Assembly (NCBI RefSeq): GCF_000156335.1
Contig: NZ_DS999214.1
Coordinates: 242,905-306,904, forward strand
Reading direction: 5' to 3'
DNA length: 64,000 bases
Source: Roseobacter sp. GAI101
Lineage (GTDB): Bacteria; Pseudomonadota; Alphaproteobacteria; Rhodobacterales; Rhodobacteraceae
A program made the position numbers and the translations under genes. The notes under the pieces were generated by a model that searched no databases, was not told the origin of the DNA, and saw only the letters and a list, made by a program, of their open reading frames with translations. Positions 1 through 8,628 of the stretch are shown piece by piece. Position 1 is the first letter of the stretch. Every line of letters starts with the position of its first letter.

Positions 1-1
1 G

Positions 2-1006
2 TCATCCCTGGCCGACACGCATGTCGACGTCAGTGATTTTGCTATCAATGATTTCGATGCAAACATCGTGCACGTCAAGAACGACAAGGACAAAGGCGGC
101 GGCCACAAGAATGCTGGCAAGGGCACCGAAAAGAAAAAGGGCCACGGCAAGCCGAACGACAAGAAGGTCGGTAAAAAGGCCGAGGGAAACCCTGGAAAGG
201 GCAACAAGCCCGCCAAGGCCAATGATCACAAAGGCAACGACCACAAGGTGGTCAAGAATAACGGCAAAGCCGATCACAAGAACGAAAAGCACGACAAAAG
301 GGTCAAGCGGTCGCAAGAAGACCGCGTTATCGCGTCGCAGCAACTGCTTGAGGTCCAGCCGCCCCAGGGTCGCGACATGGTAACTCTGCTGTCGGCTGTG
401 CCTTTGGCGCTGCTGGGGCAGGATGTAATTTTCCAGGACATCGACGATGACCGTCTTCTGACCTATCGCAACTGCCCTCCCGGCCTTGCGAAAAAAGATC
501 CCCCCTGCGTGCCCCCCGGTCTTGCGAAAGACGGTGTGACTTATGATCAATGGGTATCCTATGACGATGACGAGCTGGAGCGTGTCTATGTCGACCGTCG
601 AGACCATTATCTGCGGACCCAGAACATCGAAGTGCGAAATATTGATGAAATCGATGACTCCGGTCTTTTGCTGAACTCCGATCAGGTTGCCCGGCTCTAC
701 GATCTTGCGCCCGCCCCACGCGGCAGCCGCTATGCGCTGATCGATGGCATGCCGGTGCTTCTTGAAGATCGCAACTATACCGCACTTGCCCGGATCAATG
801 ACATGGCCCGCGTGCCAATTCTGGACAACGGCGTGCAGGTGGCACCGACCGCAGCGCTGACGCAGGCCGAACTGATGCAAGCGTATCGCCTTCCGCCGCT
901 TGACCCAGGCTACAGCTATACCGTCATGAACGGAGAGGTTCTGGCGCTGGAGAATGATGCATTCGAAACACTTCAACTGATCCGCATCGCACGGGCCGTA
1001 TTCTGA
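2..1006 (+). CDS. Lys/Gly/His-rich exported-type protein with RcnB-like tail repeats, 5' end outside window
   Basis: The reading frame is already open at base 2, so the gene begins left of the window; a GTG at 68 is only an internal codon. What is visible is an acidic stretch (SLADTHVDVSDF), then about 80 residues almost wholly of Lys, Gly, Asn, His and Asp, which looks disordered. Next come two short repeats (CPPGLAKK and CVPPGLAK) and a YVDRRDHYLR region. The C-terminus holds two copies of a roughly 40-residue unit, YDLAPAPRGSRYALIDGMPV and YRLPPLDPGYSYTVMNGEVL, each followed by a hydrophobic helix. The second unit recalls the RcnB/YcfR-like periplasmic fold. No enzymatic motif is seen. A long open frame on the other strand covers the same bases but looks like a shadow of this biased composition. 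Function unknown; a cell-envelope role is inference. Confidence 0.7.
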   Translation, partial: SSLADTHVDVSDFAINDFDANIVHVKNDKDKGGGHKNAGKGTEKKKGHGKPNDKKVGKKAEGNPGKGNKPAKANDHKGNDHKVVKNNGKADHKNEKHDKRVKRSQEDRVIASQQLLEVQPPQGRDMVTLLSAVPLALLGQDVIFQDIDDDRLLTYRNCPPGLAKKDPPCVPPGLAKDGVTYDQWVSYDDDELERVYVDRRDHYLRTQNIEVRNIDEIDDSGLLLNSDQVARLYDLAPAPRGSRYALIDGMPVLLEDRNYTALARINDMARVPILDNGVQVAPTAALTQAELMQAYRLPPLDPGYSYTVMNGEVLALENDAFETLQLIRIARAVF

Positions 1007-1364
1007 TCGCGATAGGTTGAGTTTGATAAACATCTTGAGGAGCTGGATGCACGTCCGGCCCCTCGACTTATGACGCATCGGCAGCGCGTTCTGGCATGCC
1101 GCCCAGAACATGCACGTAGCAGATCCGCGCCTGGCGGGGCTTGCTATCGGGTGAGGGTTCATTTTGTACAGTGTCTCACTGCGAGCCCTTAAATAAAAAA
1201 AAGACCTTGGATGCCGGGCCATGACTGCATAGCTTCTGGGATGACGACACAGGCCGGACCTTGGAACAGACTGCCCGCTGACCGATATTCTTGGTTGGCG
1301 TTGCGGTGACCTAAATCGCCCCCTGAACGCGGTCCGGAGTTGCGTCCCCTGAAAGGACATCACA
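1007..1364. other. Intergenic region before the copper ATPase gene
   Basis: No convincing gene. The stretch holds a 5-bp hairpin (CAGTG-TCT-CACTG, about 1169-1181) followed by an A-rich run, and two direct copies of GACCTTGGA at 1203-1211 and 1257-1265. ACCTT is also the outer half of CueR-type copper operators, but no second dyad arm is present, so this is only a weak hint of metal control. An AAAGGA ribosome binding site lies 7 bases before the ATG at 1365. Confidence 0.5.
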
Positions 1365-3836
1365 ATGACCGATACGCATTCCGAACATCCTGCAACATCG
1401 CCGACGGCGTCAAAGATCACTCGTGATCCGGTCTGCGGAATGACTGTCGACCCGAAGGCGGGCAAGCCGACGGCAGAGCATGACGGCCACACCTATCATT
1501 TCTGTTCGGACGGTTGCCGGAAAAAATTTGTATCAAATCCCGACACCTATCTGACCGCCAAGGATCCTGTCTGTGGCATGACCGTAGATCGCGCCACGGC
1601 GGCGCATATGTCAAAGCACGAGGGGCAGCGTTTCTATTTCTGCTCCTCCGGATGCCAGTCCAAGTTCGACACCGAGTCCGAGAAATACCTTGGCGACCAG
1701 CCCGCGCCGGAACCGATGCCCGAGGGCACGCAATATACCTGCCCGATGCACCCTGAAATCATCCAGGACCATCCGGGCGACTGCCCTAAATGCGGTATGG
1801 CGCTCGAGCCGATGACGCCGTCGGCAGACGCAGGGCCCAACCCCGAATTTGTGGATTTCAAACGCCGTCTCTGGATCACCGCGCCTCTTGCTTTCATGGT
1901 GTTTGCGCTAGAGATGGGCAGCCATGTGGGCATCCCGTTTGCGGACTGGATCGGCCACACCGCGTTTGGCTGGGTGCAATTCGTGCTGGCAACGCCGGTG
2001 GTCCTGATCTGCTGGCCGTTCTTCAAGCGCGGCTGGTCCTCTGTGGTGAACCGCAGCCCCAACATGTGGACGCTGATCGCGCTTGGCACCGGGGCGGCCT
2101 ATCTGTTTTCGGTCATATCGCTGATCGCGCCGCAGTTGTTTCCCGATAGCATGCGCGACGATATGGGCATGGCCCCGGTCTATTTCGAAGCCGCCGCCGT
2201 GATCCTTGTGCTGGTATTGATGGGGCAGGTCATGGAACTGGCAGCCCGCGAACGCACGGGCGACGCGATCCGCGCGCTGATGGACCTTGCCCCCAAGACG
2301 GCGCGCAGGGTCAGCGCGGATGGCACGGAAAGGGACGTGCCGCTTGAGGATCTGCGCACAGACGACGTGCTGCGGGTCCGCCCCGGTGAAAGCGTGCCGG
2401 TGGACGGTGTCGTGACCGAGGGGCGGTCGTCTGTCGATGAAAGCATGATCTCAGGCGAACCGGTGCCGGTGGAAAAGGTCGAAGGAGAGCCGGTCACGGG
2501 TGGAACGATTAACAAGACCGGCAGCTTTCTGATGAAGGCGCAGAATGTCGGTGCCGACACCACGTTGAACCGGATTGTCGAGATGGTCGCCAAGGCGCAG
2601 CGGTCCCGCGCGCCTATTCAGGCGATGGCAGACAGGGTCGCCGTTTATTTCGTGCCCGCCGTCGTAGGTGTGTCACTGCTTTCCTTTGCCGCATGGGCAA
2701 TCTTCGGCCCGACGCCTGCGCTGTCCTATGCCTTTGTCGCGGCGGTTTCCGTCCTGATCATCGCGTGCCCCTGTGCGCTTGGCCTTGCCACGCCGATGTC
2801 GATCATGGTCGCCACAGGGCGCGGCGCGGGGGCAGGGGTTCTGATCCGCGATGCGGAGGCGTTGGAGCGTTTTGCAAAGATTGACGTGCTGATCGTCGAC
2901 AAGACAGGCACCCTGACCGAAGGCAAGCCTGCCCTGACGGATGCAGAACCTGCTGACGGGATGGATGAAACCACGCTTTTGTCGCTTGCTGCGGCTTTGG
3001 AGCGTGGATCAGAGCACCCGCTGGCCGAGGCCATCGTCGCCGGAGCGCAGGAGCGCGGCGCGCCGAAGCAGGACAGTTCCGATTTCGAGGCCATCACCGG
3101 AAAAGGCGTCACCGGCGTTGTCGATGGACGCAAGGTTGCCCTTGGCAACGCTGCGCTGATGCAGGATCTTGGCATTGATACGGGGGCATTTGCCGACCGT
3201 GCCAAAGCGCTTCAGTCAGAGGGCAAAACTGCGATGTTCGTTGCCGGTGACGGAAAACCGGCAGGCCTGATCGGGGTGGCGGACCGGATCAAGGACACCA
3301 CACCGGACGCCATTCGCGCCCTGCATGACCTTGGAATGCGGATCATCATGGCGACGGGCGATGCAAAAGCCACCGCCGAGGCTGTTGGCAAGACGCTCAA
3401 GATCGACGAAATCCACGCCGAGGTCAGCCCCGAGGATAAAAACGCGTTGGTCCGGAAACTGAAAGGCGAGGGGATGTCGGTGGCCATGGCGGGGGACGGC
3501 GTGAACGACGCGCCCGCCTTGGCCGAGGCGGATGTCGGCATTGCCATGGGCACCGGCGCGGATGTCGCCGTTGAAAGCGCGGGCATCACGCTGGTGAAAG
3601 GGGATCTGGGCGGGATCGTCCGTGCGCGGCGGCTGGCCGAAGCGACCATGCGCAACATCCGCCAGAACCTGTTTTTCGCCTTCGTCTACAACACTGCGGG
3701 CGTTCCGCTGGCTGCAGGGATTCTGTACCCCTTCTTCGGTATTCTGCTGTCGCCCGTCGTGGCCGCCGCGGCGATGAGCCTGTCGTCGGTGTCCGTGATC
3801 ACCAATGCGCTTCGCTTGCGCAGTGAAAAGCTGTAG
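1365..3836 (+). CDS. copA: Copper-translocating P1B-type ATPase with two YHS domains
   Basis: Membrane pump that drives copper ions out of the cytoplasm using ATP. The 823-residue product starts with two YHS metal-binding domains (DPVCGMTVD...FCSDGC at about 21-64, DPVCGMTVD...FCSSGC at about 67-110). A zinc-ribbon-like heavy-metal binding segment follows (CPMHPE...CPKCGM, about 126-150). There is no classical GMTCxxC ferredoxin-like domain. The transmembrane metal site CPC is near 468-470 ([11 protein letters not shown]), the phosphorylated Asp is in DKTGTLT near 512, the HP motif is SEHPLAEA, and the hinge GDGVNDAP is near 711. The ATG at 1365 has a good AAAGGA site. It heads a copper island with cytochromes, a multicopper oxidase and a cupredoxin. 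Silver is a possible co-substrate; a supply pump for oxidase assembly is a less likely reading. Confidence 0.93.
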   Translation: MTDTHSEHPATSPTASKITRDPVCGMTVDPKAGKPTAEHDGHTYHFCSDGCRKKFVSNPDTYLTAKDPVCGMTVDRATAAHMSKHEGQRFYFCSSGCQSKFDTESEKYLGDQPAPEPMPEGTQYTCPMHPEIIQDHPGDCPKCGMALEPMTPSADAGPNPEFVDFKRRLWITAPLAFMVFALEMGSHVGIPFADWIGHTAFGWVQFVLATPVVLICWPFFKRGWSSVVNRSPNMWTLIALGTGAAYLFSVISLIAPQLFPDSMRDDMGMAPVYFEAAAVILVLVLMGQVMELAARERTGDAIRALMDLAPKTARRVSADGTERDVPLEDLRTDDVLRVRPGESVPVDGVVTEGRSSVDESMISGEPVPVEKVEGEPVTGGTINKTGSFLMKAQNVGADTTLNRIVEMVAKAQRSRAPIQAMADRVAVYFVPAVVGVSLLSFAAWAIFGPTPALSYAFVAAVSVLIIACPCALGLATPMSIMVATGRGAGAGVLIRDAEALERFAKIDVLIVDKTGTLTEGKPALTDAEPADGMDETTLLSLAAALERGSEHPLAEAIVAGAQERGAPKQDSSDFEAITGKGVTGVVDGRKVALGNAALMQDLGIDTGAFADRAKALQSEGKTAMFVAGDGKPAGLIGVADRIKDTTPDAIRALHDLGMRIIMATGDAKATAEAVGKTLKIDEIHAEVSPEDKNALVRKLKGEGMSVAMAGDGVNDAPALAEADVGIAMGTGADVAVESAGITLVKGDLGGIVRARRLAEATMRNIRQNLFFAFVYNTAGVPLAAGILYPFFGILLSPVVAAAAMSLSSVSVITNALRLRSEKL

Positions 3837-3956
3837 CTGGGATTTGCAATGCCACACGGTTGCCTGCGGCAGTCAGGACTTGATAACCCCTTGGTGATTT
3901 TGCCTTGGATCTGTTATCGGGTATGAACCTGGGACATGTGGTATCATAAGGTGAAC

Positions 3957-4262
3957 ATGCGCAAAATATTCCTCATTCTGACGCTGGGCTTTTTCGCGGT
4001 CGCGATCTTGCTTGGGCAGAATGCGGGTCATGACATGCAGCATGGTCATCCCTGTTCGGGATGTGTCGATAGCGCCGATGTGGCAGGTGATATGTCGCTG
4101 CCAATGTGTTCGCATGGTGCACTTTGCGTGGTTGCCGCGATGCCAGACGGCTTTACTGGCCTTGGCCACTCGGTCCGACGACCGATGCAATATCCTTGGC
4201 CCGTCGCCAGCTTTTCTGATCCTGTAACAGTGACCTTCGACCTTCCGCCGCCGCGCGCCTGA
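3957..4262 (+). CDS. Small exported or membrane-anchored His/Cys/Met peptide of the copper island
   Basis: A 101-residue protein not assigned to a named family. The start at 3957 is chosen over an in-frame ATG at 3936 because AAGGTG sits just upstream and the shorter form begins directly with a signal-like segment (MRKIFLILTLGFFAVAILL). After the hydrophobic segment comes a metal-ligand-rich stretch: HDMQHGHPCSGC, then MCSHGALC. The tail VTFDLPPPRA is proline-rich. Position between the copper ATPase and a cytochrome c supports a periplasmic copper-binding role, which is inference from ligands and neighbours. Confidence 0.65.
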   Translation: MRKIFLILTLGFFAVAILLGQNAGHDMQHGHPCSGCVDSADVAGDMSLPMCSHGALCVVAAMPDGFTGLGHSVRRPMQYPWPVASFSDPVTVTFDLPPPRA

Positions 4263-4349
4263 ACGGGTCTCAAGATATCCACCGGCGGATCGCTTCCGCC
4301 AGAACGACCACGCGCGGCCCCGGTGCCGTGCGCCCTTCAGGAATTCGAA

Positions 4350-4778
4350 ATGAACAAAATCGCTATCGTTGCCGCCGCTGCCATCCTCGCAGGCGGAGCA
4401 TATTACGTCACGCAGCTGCAAACGTCCGACACTGCTGCATCTGAACCAAAGCAGGGTGACCCGATCGTCTCGGTCGCCTTGCCCGAGACGCTTTCAGCGG
4501 AGGCGACGATGGGCAAGCGCGCCTTTGACGCCACCTGTGCCGACTGTCACGGGACAAATGCTGCTGGCAAGGCGGGCTTTGGCCCACCGCTTGTCCACAA
4601 GATTTATGAGCCATCCCATCACGGCGACATGGCCTTTGTGCTGGCCGTCCAGCAAGGGGCCAGAGCGCATCACTGGACCTTTGGCGATATGCCTGCGCAA
4701 TCCGGCCTGACGCAGGCGGATGTGAAGGCCATCACCGCCTATGTCCGTACGCTGCAGCGCGCCAACGGGATCAACTGA
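4350..4778 (+). CDS. Small membrane-anchored c-type cytochrome
   Basis: A 142-residue electron carrier. It starts with an uncleaved-anchor or signal segment (MNKIAIVAAAAILAGGAYYV) and has one haem site CADCH at residues 63-67, followed by GPPLVHKIY and a downstream MPAQSGLT whose Met could be the sixth iron ligand. The ATG at 4350 is preferred to 4323 because CAGGAA precedes it and the signal segment then sits at the very N-terminus. The gene ends 1 base before the multicopper oxidase start, so the two are likely co-translated. Probable role: carrying electrons to or from the oxidase in the periplasm (inference). Confidence 0.88.
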   Translation: MNKIAIVAAAAILAGGAYYVTQLQTSDTAASEPKQGDPIVSVALPETLSAEATMGKRAFDATCADCHGTNAAGKAGFGPPLVHKIYEPSHHGDMAFVLAVQQGARAHHWTFGDMPAQSGLTQADVKAITAYVRTLQRANGIN

Positions 4779-4779
4779 G

Positions 4780-6168
4780 ATGGCCGGTATTCCCCTGTCG
4801 CGCCGCGGCTTTTGCGCGGGCCTTGCTGCGGGTGCCATCCTTGGCAGACCTGCGTTCGCCGCCGCACCGACCCCGCTTACCGCACGTCCGGCGACCGTTC
4901 AGCTTGCCCCTGAAGGCTATGCCGCGACCAAGGTCTGGAGCTATGACGGCACCGTTCCAGGCACCACCTTGCGCGCGAAACAGGGCGGGCGGCTGACACG
5001 GCGGCTGGTCAACGAACTTCCGGTACCGACCTCTGTGCACTGGCATGGCATCCGGATCGACAATGCCATGGACGGCGTTGCCGGGCTGACGCAAGAACCG
5101 GTTCCCGCTGGCGGCAGTTTTGACTATGACTTCGTTCTGCCCGATGCAGGCACCTACTGGTACCACGCTCACACCAATTCGATGGAGCAGGTGGCCCGCG
5201 GGCTGTCCGGACCGTTGATCATCGAAGAAGCCGACGCCTATGACGTGGACCGCGACGAGGTGCTGATGCTGGACGACTGGCTTCTTGATCCTGAGACCGG
5301 CGCGTTCCGGGGCGGCGACCACCCCGTGACCCTCAGCCACGCAGGGCGTACCGGTAATCTGGTCGGGACGAACGGACAATTTGCTTTCAGCCTTCCTGCC
5401 AAGCGCCATGAACGTCTGCGCCTGCGTCTGATCAACGCCGCCAATGCGCGTATCTTCGTCTTGCGCCTGGCGGGGCTTGAGGGGTGGACCGTCGCAGTTG
5501 ACGGGATGCCGTTGCCAGAACCCGAACCCCTCTCTGACGAACTGGTCCTGGCCCCTGCGCAGCGCATTGATCTGGTGGTCGATGTGACCGCCGAGGAAGG
5601 GGAAACCGCCGGTCTTTTGCGGCGGGACACGGACGGCACATGGCAGCCGCAGGCGATGGTTCCGGTCACCGGCCAAGCCTCGATCGCGCGGCGCGGTGTT
5701 CCGGCTGCCTTGCCGCCCAACCCCAAGATGGAGGTTAGCGGCCTGAAAGACGCGCGGCGCTTGACGATGGCACTGGAAGGGGGCGCGATGAGCGGTCTGG
5801 AAAGCGCCCGTTACAAGGGACGCGAACTTGGGTTCAGGGGCTTGATGCAGGAAGGGCAGTTCTGGGCGCTTGCCGGTCAAGCCGGTATGGCCGACGTCCC
5901 CTTTGCCCGCCTGTCGCGGGGCGAGACGGTGCGACTGGGTTTGACCAACCAGACAATGTTTCCGCACGCCATGCATTTGCACGGGATGCATTTTCGCACG
6001 GTTGGTGCGGACGGTACCCTAGGCCCGATGCGCGACACGGTCCTTACGTTCCCGAACGAGACGGTCGAGATTGCCTTTGTCGCGGATAACCCCGGCAAAT
6101 GGCTTTTGCATTGCCACATGCTGGGCCATGCGGCATCGGGTATGACAACATGGATCGAGGTTGCGTGA
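4780..6168 (+). CDS. Tat-exported multicopper oxidase (CueO/CopA-like)
   Basis: Periplasmic oxidase that couples one-electron oxidation of a substrate, possibly Cu(I), to reduction of oxygen to water. The 462-residue protein begins with a twin-arginine signal ([15 protein letters not shown]), matching folded-state export with copper. All four copper-ligand motifs are present: HWHG (H87, H89), YHAH (H129, H131), HLHGMH (H399, H401, H404), and HCHMLGH...M (H444, C445, H446, H450, M455). An ATG at 4741 lies inside the previous gene and would put extra residues before the Tat signal, so 4780 is chosen. It is flanked on both sides by cytochrome c genes, an unusual sandwich. The Met-rich insert of E. 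coli CueO is not evident. Confidence 0.92.
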   Translation: MAGIPLSRRGFCAGLAAGAILGRPAFAAAPTPLTARPATVQLAPEGYAATKVWSYDGTVPGTTLRAKQGGRLTRRLVNELPVPTSVHWHGIRIDNAMDGVAGLTQEPVPAGGSFDYDFVLPDAGTYWYHAHTNSMEQVARGLSGPLIIEEADAYDVDRDEVLMLDDWLLDPETGAFRGGDHPVTLSHAGRTGNLVGTNGQFAFSLPAKRHERLRLRLINAANARIFVLRLAGLEGWTVAVDGMPLPEPEPLSDELVLAPAQRIDLVVDVTAEEGETAGLLRRDTDGTWQPQAMVPVTGQASIARRGVPAALPPNPKMEVSGLKDARRLTMALEGGAMSGLESARYKGRELGFRGLMQEGQFWALAGQAGMADVPFARLSRGETVRLGLTNQTMFPHAMHLHGMHFRTVGADGTLGPMRDTVLTFPNETVEIAFVADNPGKWLLHCHMLGHAASGMTTWIEVA

Positions 6169-6713
6169 TGATACGTCAGAAAACGATACACAGATTTGCG
6201 GTGCTGCAGGGGCGGTGCGACGATGGTTGTCATGCAAGGCCCAAGCCACGCGAATGCCACGAGGGGTCGATCCTGCGCAGGGTCATTTTCGCGACCCTGC
6301 TGGCGCTTGCGCCGATTGCGACACAAGCGGATCATGCATTTCAGGGGCGTGATCTGGACCGGGGGGCACAGCTCTATGCCGGGAATTGCGCGGCGTGCCA
6401 CGGTGCAAACCTTGAAGGTCAGCCCGACTGGCGGTCGCCCGGCCCTGATGGGGTCCTGCCCGCGCCACCGCATGATGCATCCGGCCACACCTGGCACCAC
6501 GACACACCGCTGTTGCTGGAATATACGCGGCTGGGTGGACAGGCCGCCTTGAATGCGCGCGGTGTCACGGGATTTAACAGCGGCATGCCCGCATTCGGCG
6601 ACATTCTTTCTGACGCGGAAATCATGGATATCCTTGCCTACATCCGGTCGACCTGGCCCGAACAGGCCCGCCAAGTTCAAGCAGAACGGACCCACGCGCT
6701 ACCCGCGGAGTGA
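6168..6713 (+). CDS. c-type cytochrome with an odd N-terminal extension
   Basis: A single-haem cytochrome c with CAACH at residues 74-78, an [11 protein letters not shown] stretch and [10 protein letters not shown], whose Met is the likely distal ligand. The ATG at 6168 overlaps the oxidase stop (TGATG), giving 182 residues. The export signal ([18 protein letters not shown]) only begins about 37 residues in, after a Cys/His/Arg-rich leader (CDDGC, CHEG). A GAGGGG sequence lies 6 bases before an in-frame CTG at 6273, so a non-AUG start giving a normal signal peptide is possible. Likely works with the oxidase and the first cytochrome in copper-linked electron transfer. Confidence 0.85.
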   Translation: MIRQKTIHRFAVLQGRCDDGCHARPKPRECHEGSILRRVIFATLLALAPIATQADHAFQGRDLDRGAQLYAGNCAACHGANLEGQPDWRSPGPDGVLPAPPHDASGHTWHHDTPLLLEYTRLGGQAALNARGVTGFNSGMPAFGDILSDAEIMDILAYIRSTWPEQARQVQAERTHALPAE

Positions 6714-6779
6714 TGAGCGCTCCGGCTGTCTTTTCTATCCTCCTGTCGGTCGCGCGCAATGGATCCTGCTGACAGGGGA

Positions 6780-6893
6780 TTACTTGAGCAGGTATTTGAT
6801 CAAGGCGGCAATCGCCAAGGCAACCAGCACAATCAGCAGGATCGCCCAGATCTAGCCAAACCCCATCCCATAACCCATACCGTAACCGTCCAT
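6780..6893 (-). pseudogene. Tiny Gly/Met-Tyr membrane protein interrupted by an in-frame amber codon
   Basis: On the minus strand an AAGGAG site lies 7 bases before the ATG at 6893. Translation reads MDGYGMGYGMGFG, then TAG (6854-6852), then IWAILLIVLVALAIAALIKY and three more residues before TAA. The part after the stop is a clean single transmembrane helix with a basic end. Together they match the form of the 40-80 residue Gly/Met/Trp-rich membrane peptides often found in copper islands, where a Trp would be expected at the amber position (TGG to TAG). The frame is otherwise intact, so this is a recent point mutation, a sequencing error, or a readthrough case. Confidence 0.7.
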
Positions 6894-6988
6894 CGTCATT
6901 CTCCTTGTTCCAATGGGGCGGGCGCGTCTGGCGGCCCCGTGCCCCCGCCCCGAACACCCTGACCCGAGGTGTATTGTCTCAACCGGGC

Positions 6989-7486
6989 TTAAGCGGTGAC
7001 AGTCAAAAGCATCCACATTCTCGCCGCGAAATGCCCCGGAAGATTACAGTAAAGAATATAGGTGCCGGGCCGCAGCGTCAGGGTCAGCGCACCTGCTTGT
7101 CCGGGGTTCAGCTCGGCCACTTCGCCAAGATGCCCGGCCGCATCTTCGTCGATCCTTTGCGCGTCACGGATATACGGCAGCGGCGTCGAAAGGCTGCGCA
7201 TCGGAGTGACCACCATCTCGTGGATCATGTCCGCAGAGTTATTGGTAACACGAAAGGTCACGACGCCCGTTGGGACCTGCGTCCGATTGACCGTGATCCC
7301 CATCATCACCATAGGCATATCCGCACCCATCAGGCCCATGTGCTGCTGGCCGTACATCATGGGCGTGTGACCCCTGTCCCAAAGCGATACGTGGACCACT
7401 GTTTCGGCAGCCCCGGCGGGCAAGGCGAAAAATCCGGCCATGACGCACCCCGAAAGAGCGAGCGCCATTCGTCTGGCAAAGGTCAT
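6989..7486 (-). CDS. Periplasmic cupredoxin-like copper protein
   Basis: A 165-residue blue-copper-type protein. The start at 7486 is chosen because GAAGGAG precedes it and the product then begins with a signal peptide (MTFARRMALALSGCVMAGFF, cleavage near AGAAE). The mature part has a Met/His-rich stretch (HTPMMYGQQHMGLMGADMPM), a beta-sandwich core with ITVNRTQVPTGVVTFRVTN, the first ligand in MIHEM, and the C-terminal ligand loop YCNLPGHFAARM (Cys, His and Met). It runs toward the copper operon together with the broken micro-protein, 95 bases upstream of that gene. Probable role: copper chaperone or electron carrier for the oxidase. Confidence 0.87.
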   Translation of the reverse strand: MTFARRMALALSGCVMAGFFALPAGAAETVVHVSLWDRGHTPMMYGQQHMGLMGADMPMVMMGITVNRTQVPTGVVTFRVTNNSADMIHEMVVTPMRSLSTPLPYIRDAQRIDEDAAGHLGEVAELNPGQAGALTLTLRPGTYILYCNLPGHFAARMWMLLTVTA

Positions 7487-7775
7487 CTTCCAGCTCCTTC
7501 TGGTGATTGGCATGGTGGTGACGGTATGACCCTAGGCCAGTCATTGCCGCGGGGATTGACATGGATCATCCTGTTCACAGCCGCGGGTGGTGGCGCTGTG
7601 ATGGATGGACGTCAGTGCCCATCCGACCGAATAGATAACCTCTTGCAGCGCGGATCGTGGTTTAAGCCGGGAAAACGCGCCTATCCGGAACGGTCTGGCG
7701 ATACTTCCCTGAAGGTGCAGCCTCGGGATGTGGTCTGATAGTCCTGAAACTGTACTGTTCGATTGGCCGATAGGT

Positions 7776-8468
7776 TCAGTGCACCAGTTTCCTCTGCGCG
7801 CTGAACGGGCTGAGGCCAAGCCAGGTTTGCATCGTGCGCGCAATCGCGGGATCGCCGTCAAGCTGGATCTTGTCTCCGGCATCGAAAACCCGCGTCAGCC
7901 CCATCCAGATCGAAGTCATTGTCCGCAGGTCGGTCGTTACCCACAGATCGACGTCATAGCCCGGATCGGAGGAACACAGATCAACTGCGGCATGGGGATC
8001 GACGACCAGCCACCAGTGCCGGCGCGCTTCCGCAAGCTCGGGATATCTGAACTTCACAACCGTCCGCTGCGGCGGCAGCGGGACCGGATCAAGGTTGCGG
8101 CGCATGTCCCACATCAGCAGCGACGGATCGAGGTTCTTCAGCGTCGCCTGCGTTTCGATCCACTTTTGCCCCCAGATGCCAAATGCTTCGACGACCGACT
8201 TAAGGTCACGGCCTGCTTCCGTCAGGCGGTATTCATGTACGTTCGGTTCGTTCGCGACGGGGGTGCGCGTGACGATCCCGGCGACTTCCAGTTCATTAAG
8301 CCGCTGTGACAACAGGCTTGGGGACATGCGCGGAACGCCCCGTCTGAGATCGTTGAACCGGGTCGAACCCGCCACCATTTCGCGCACCAGAACCATGGTC
8401 CAGCGCGTGCAGAGCGTTTCGGCTGCCATCGCCACAGGGCAGAATTGTCCGTAACTTCCAAGTGTCAT
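7776..8468 (-). CDS. HxlR-family winged-helix regulator with C-terminal extension
   Basis: A 230-residue DNA-binding protein. The N-terminal 110 residues fit the HxlR/MarR-like fold: a Cys near the start (GQFCPVAMAAETLCTRWTMV), RFNDLRRGVPRMSPSLLSQR as recognition region, and a wing ending in YRLTEAGRDL. The remaining 120 residues (from about WDMRRNLDPVPLP to the end) resemble the SCP2-like domain seen in longer family members and may bind a lipid-like or aromatic effector. The start at 8468 has AGGGAG 7 bases upstream. It is divergent from the flavoprotein gene at 8629, which it probably controls; the N-terminal Cys could sense oxidants or aldehydes (inference). Confidence 0.85.
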   Translation of the reverse strand: MTLGSYGQFCPVAMAAETLCTRWTMVLVREMVAGSTRFNDLRRGVPRMSPSLLSQRLNELEVAGIVTRTPVANEPNVHEYRLTEAGRDLKSVVEAFGIWGQKWIETQATLKNLDPSLLMWDMRRNLDPVPLPPQRTVVKFRYPELAEARRHWWLVVDPHAAVDLCSSDPGYDVDLWVTTDLRTMTSIWMGLTRVFDAGDKIQLDGDPAIARTMQTWLGLSPFSAQRKLVH

Positions 8469-8486
8469 AGCGATTCTCCCTGATGG

Positions 8487-8505
8487 CAAATTTGGTTTTG
8501 CAAAT
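8487..8505. promoter_or_regulatory. Possible operator between regulator and flavoprotein
   Basis: GCAAAT occurs twice 13 bases apart (8487-8492 and 8500-8505), and ATTTG...CAAAT forms a small dyad over 8490-8505. The site is in the 160-base divergent gap, close to the regulator's own start, a usual place for an autoregulatory HxlR operator. Evidence is only the repeat and its position. Confidence 0.3.
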
Positions 8506-8628
8506 ATTCATCATACCACGTTTCGCCCCAATCCGGCAGGAAAAGGCCGGTTCAGTTTCAGGACTAGTGCGGCTGCCGCCAGGGGCGCAGCCTAAACGCA
8601 GGATCAAACTTTTTTGGGAGAGCTTGCC

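Noticed and set aside
1153..1200. Hairpin plus A-run as a terminator for the first gene
   Set aside because: On the plus strand the stem is followed by As, not Us; on the minus strand no gene ends there.
2..1492. 496-codon open frame on the minus strand over the first gene and the start of the copper ATPase gene
   Set aside because: It runs antisense through two better supported genes and its product has no domain; low-complexity Lys/Gly codons on the plus strand remove stops from the reverse frame.
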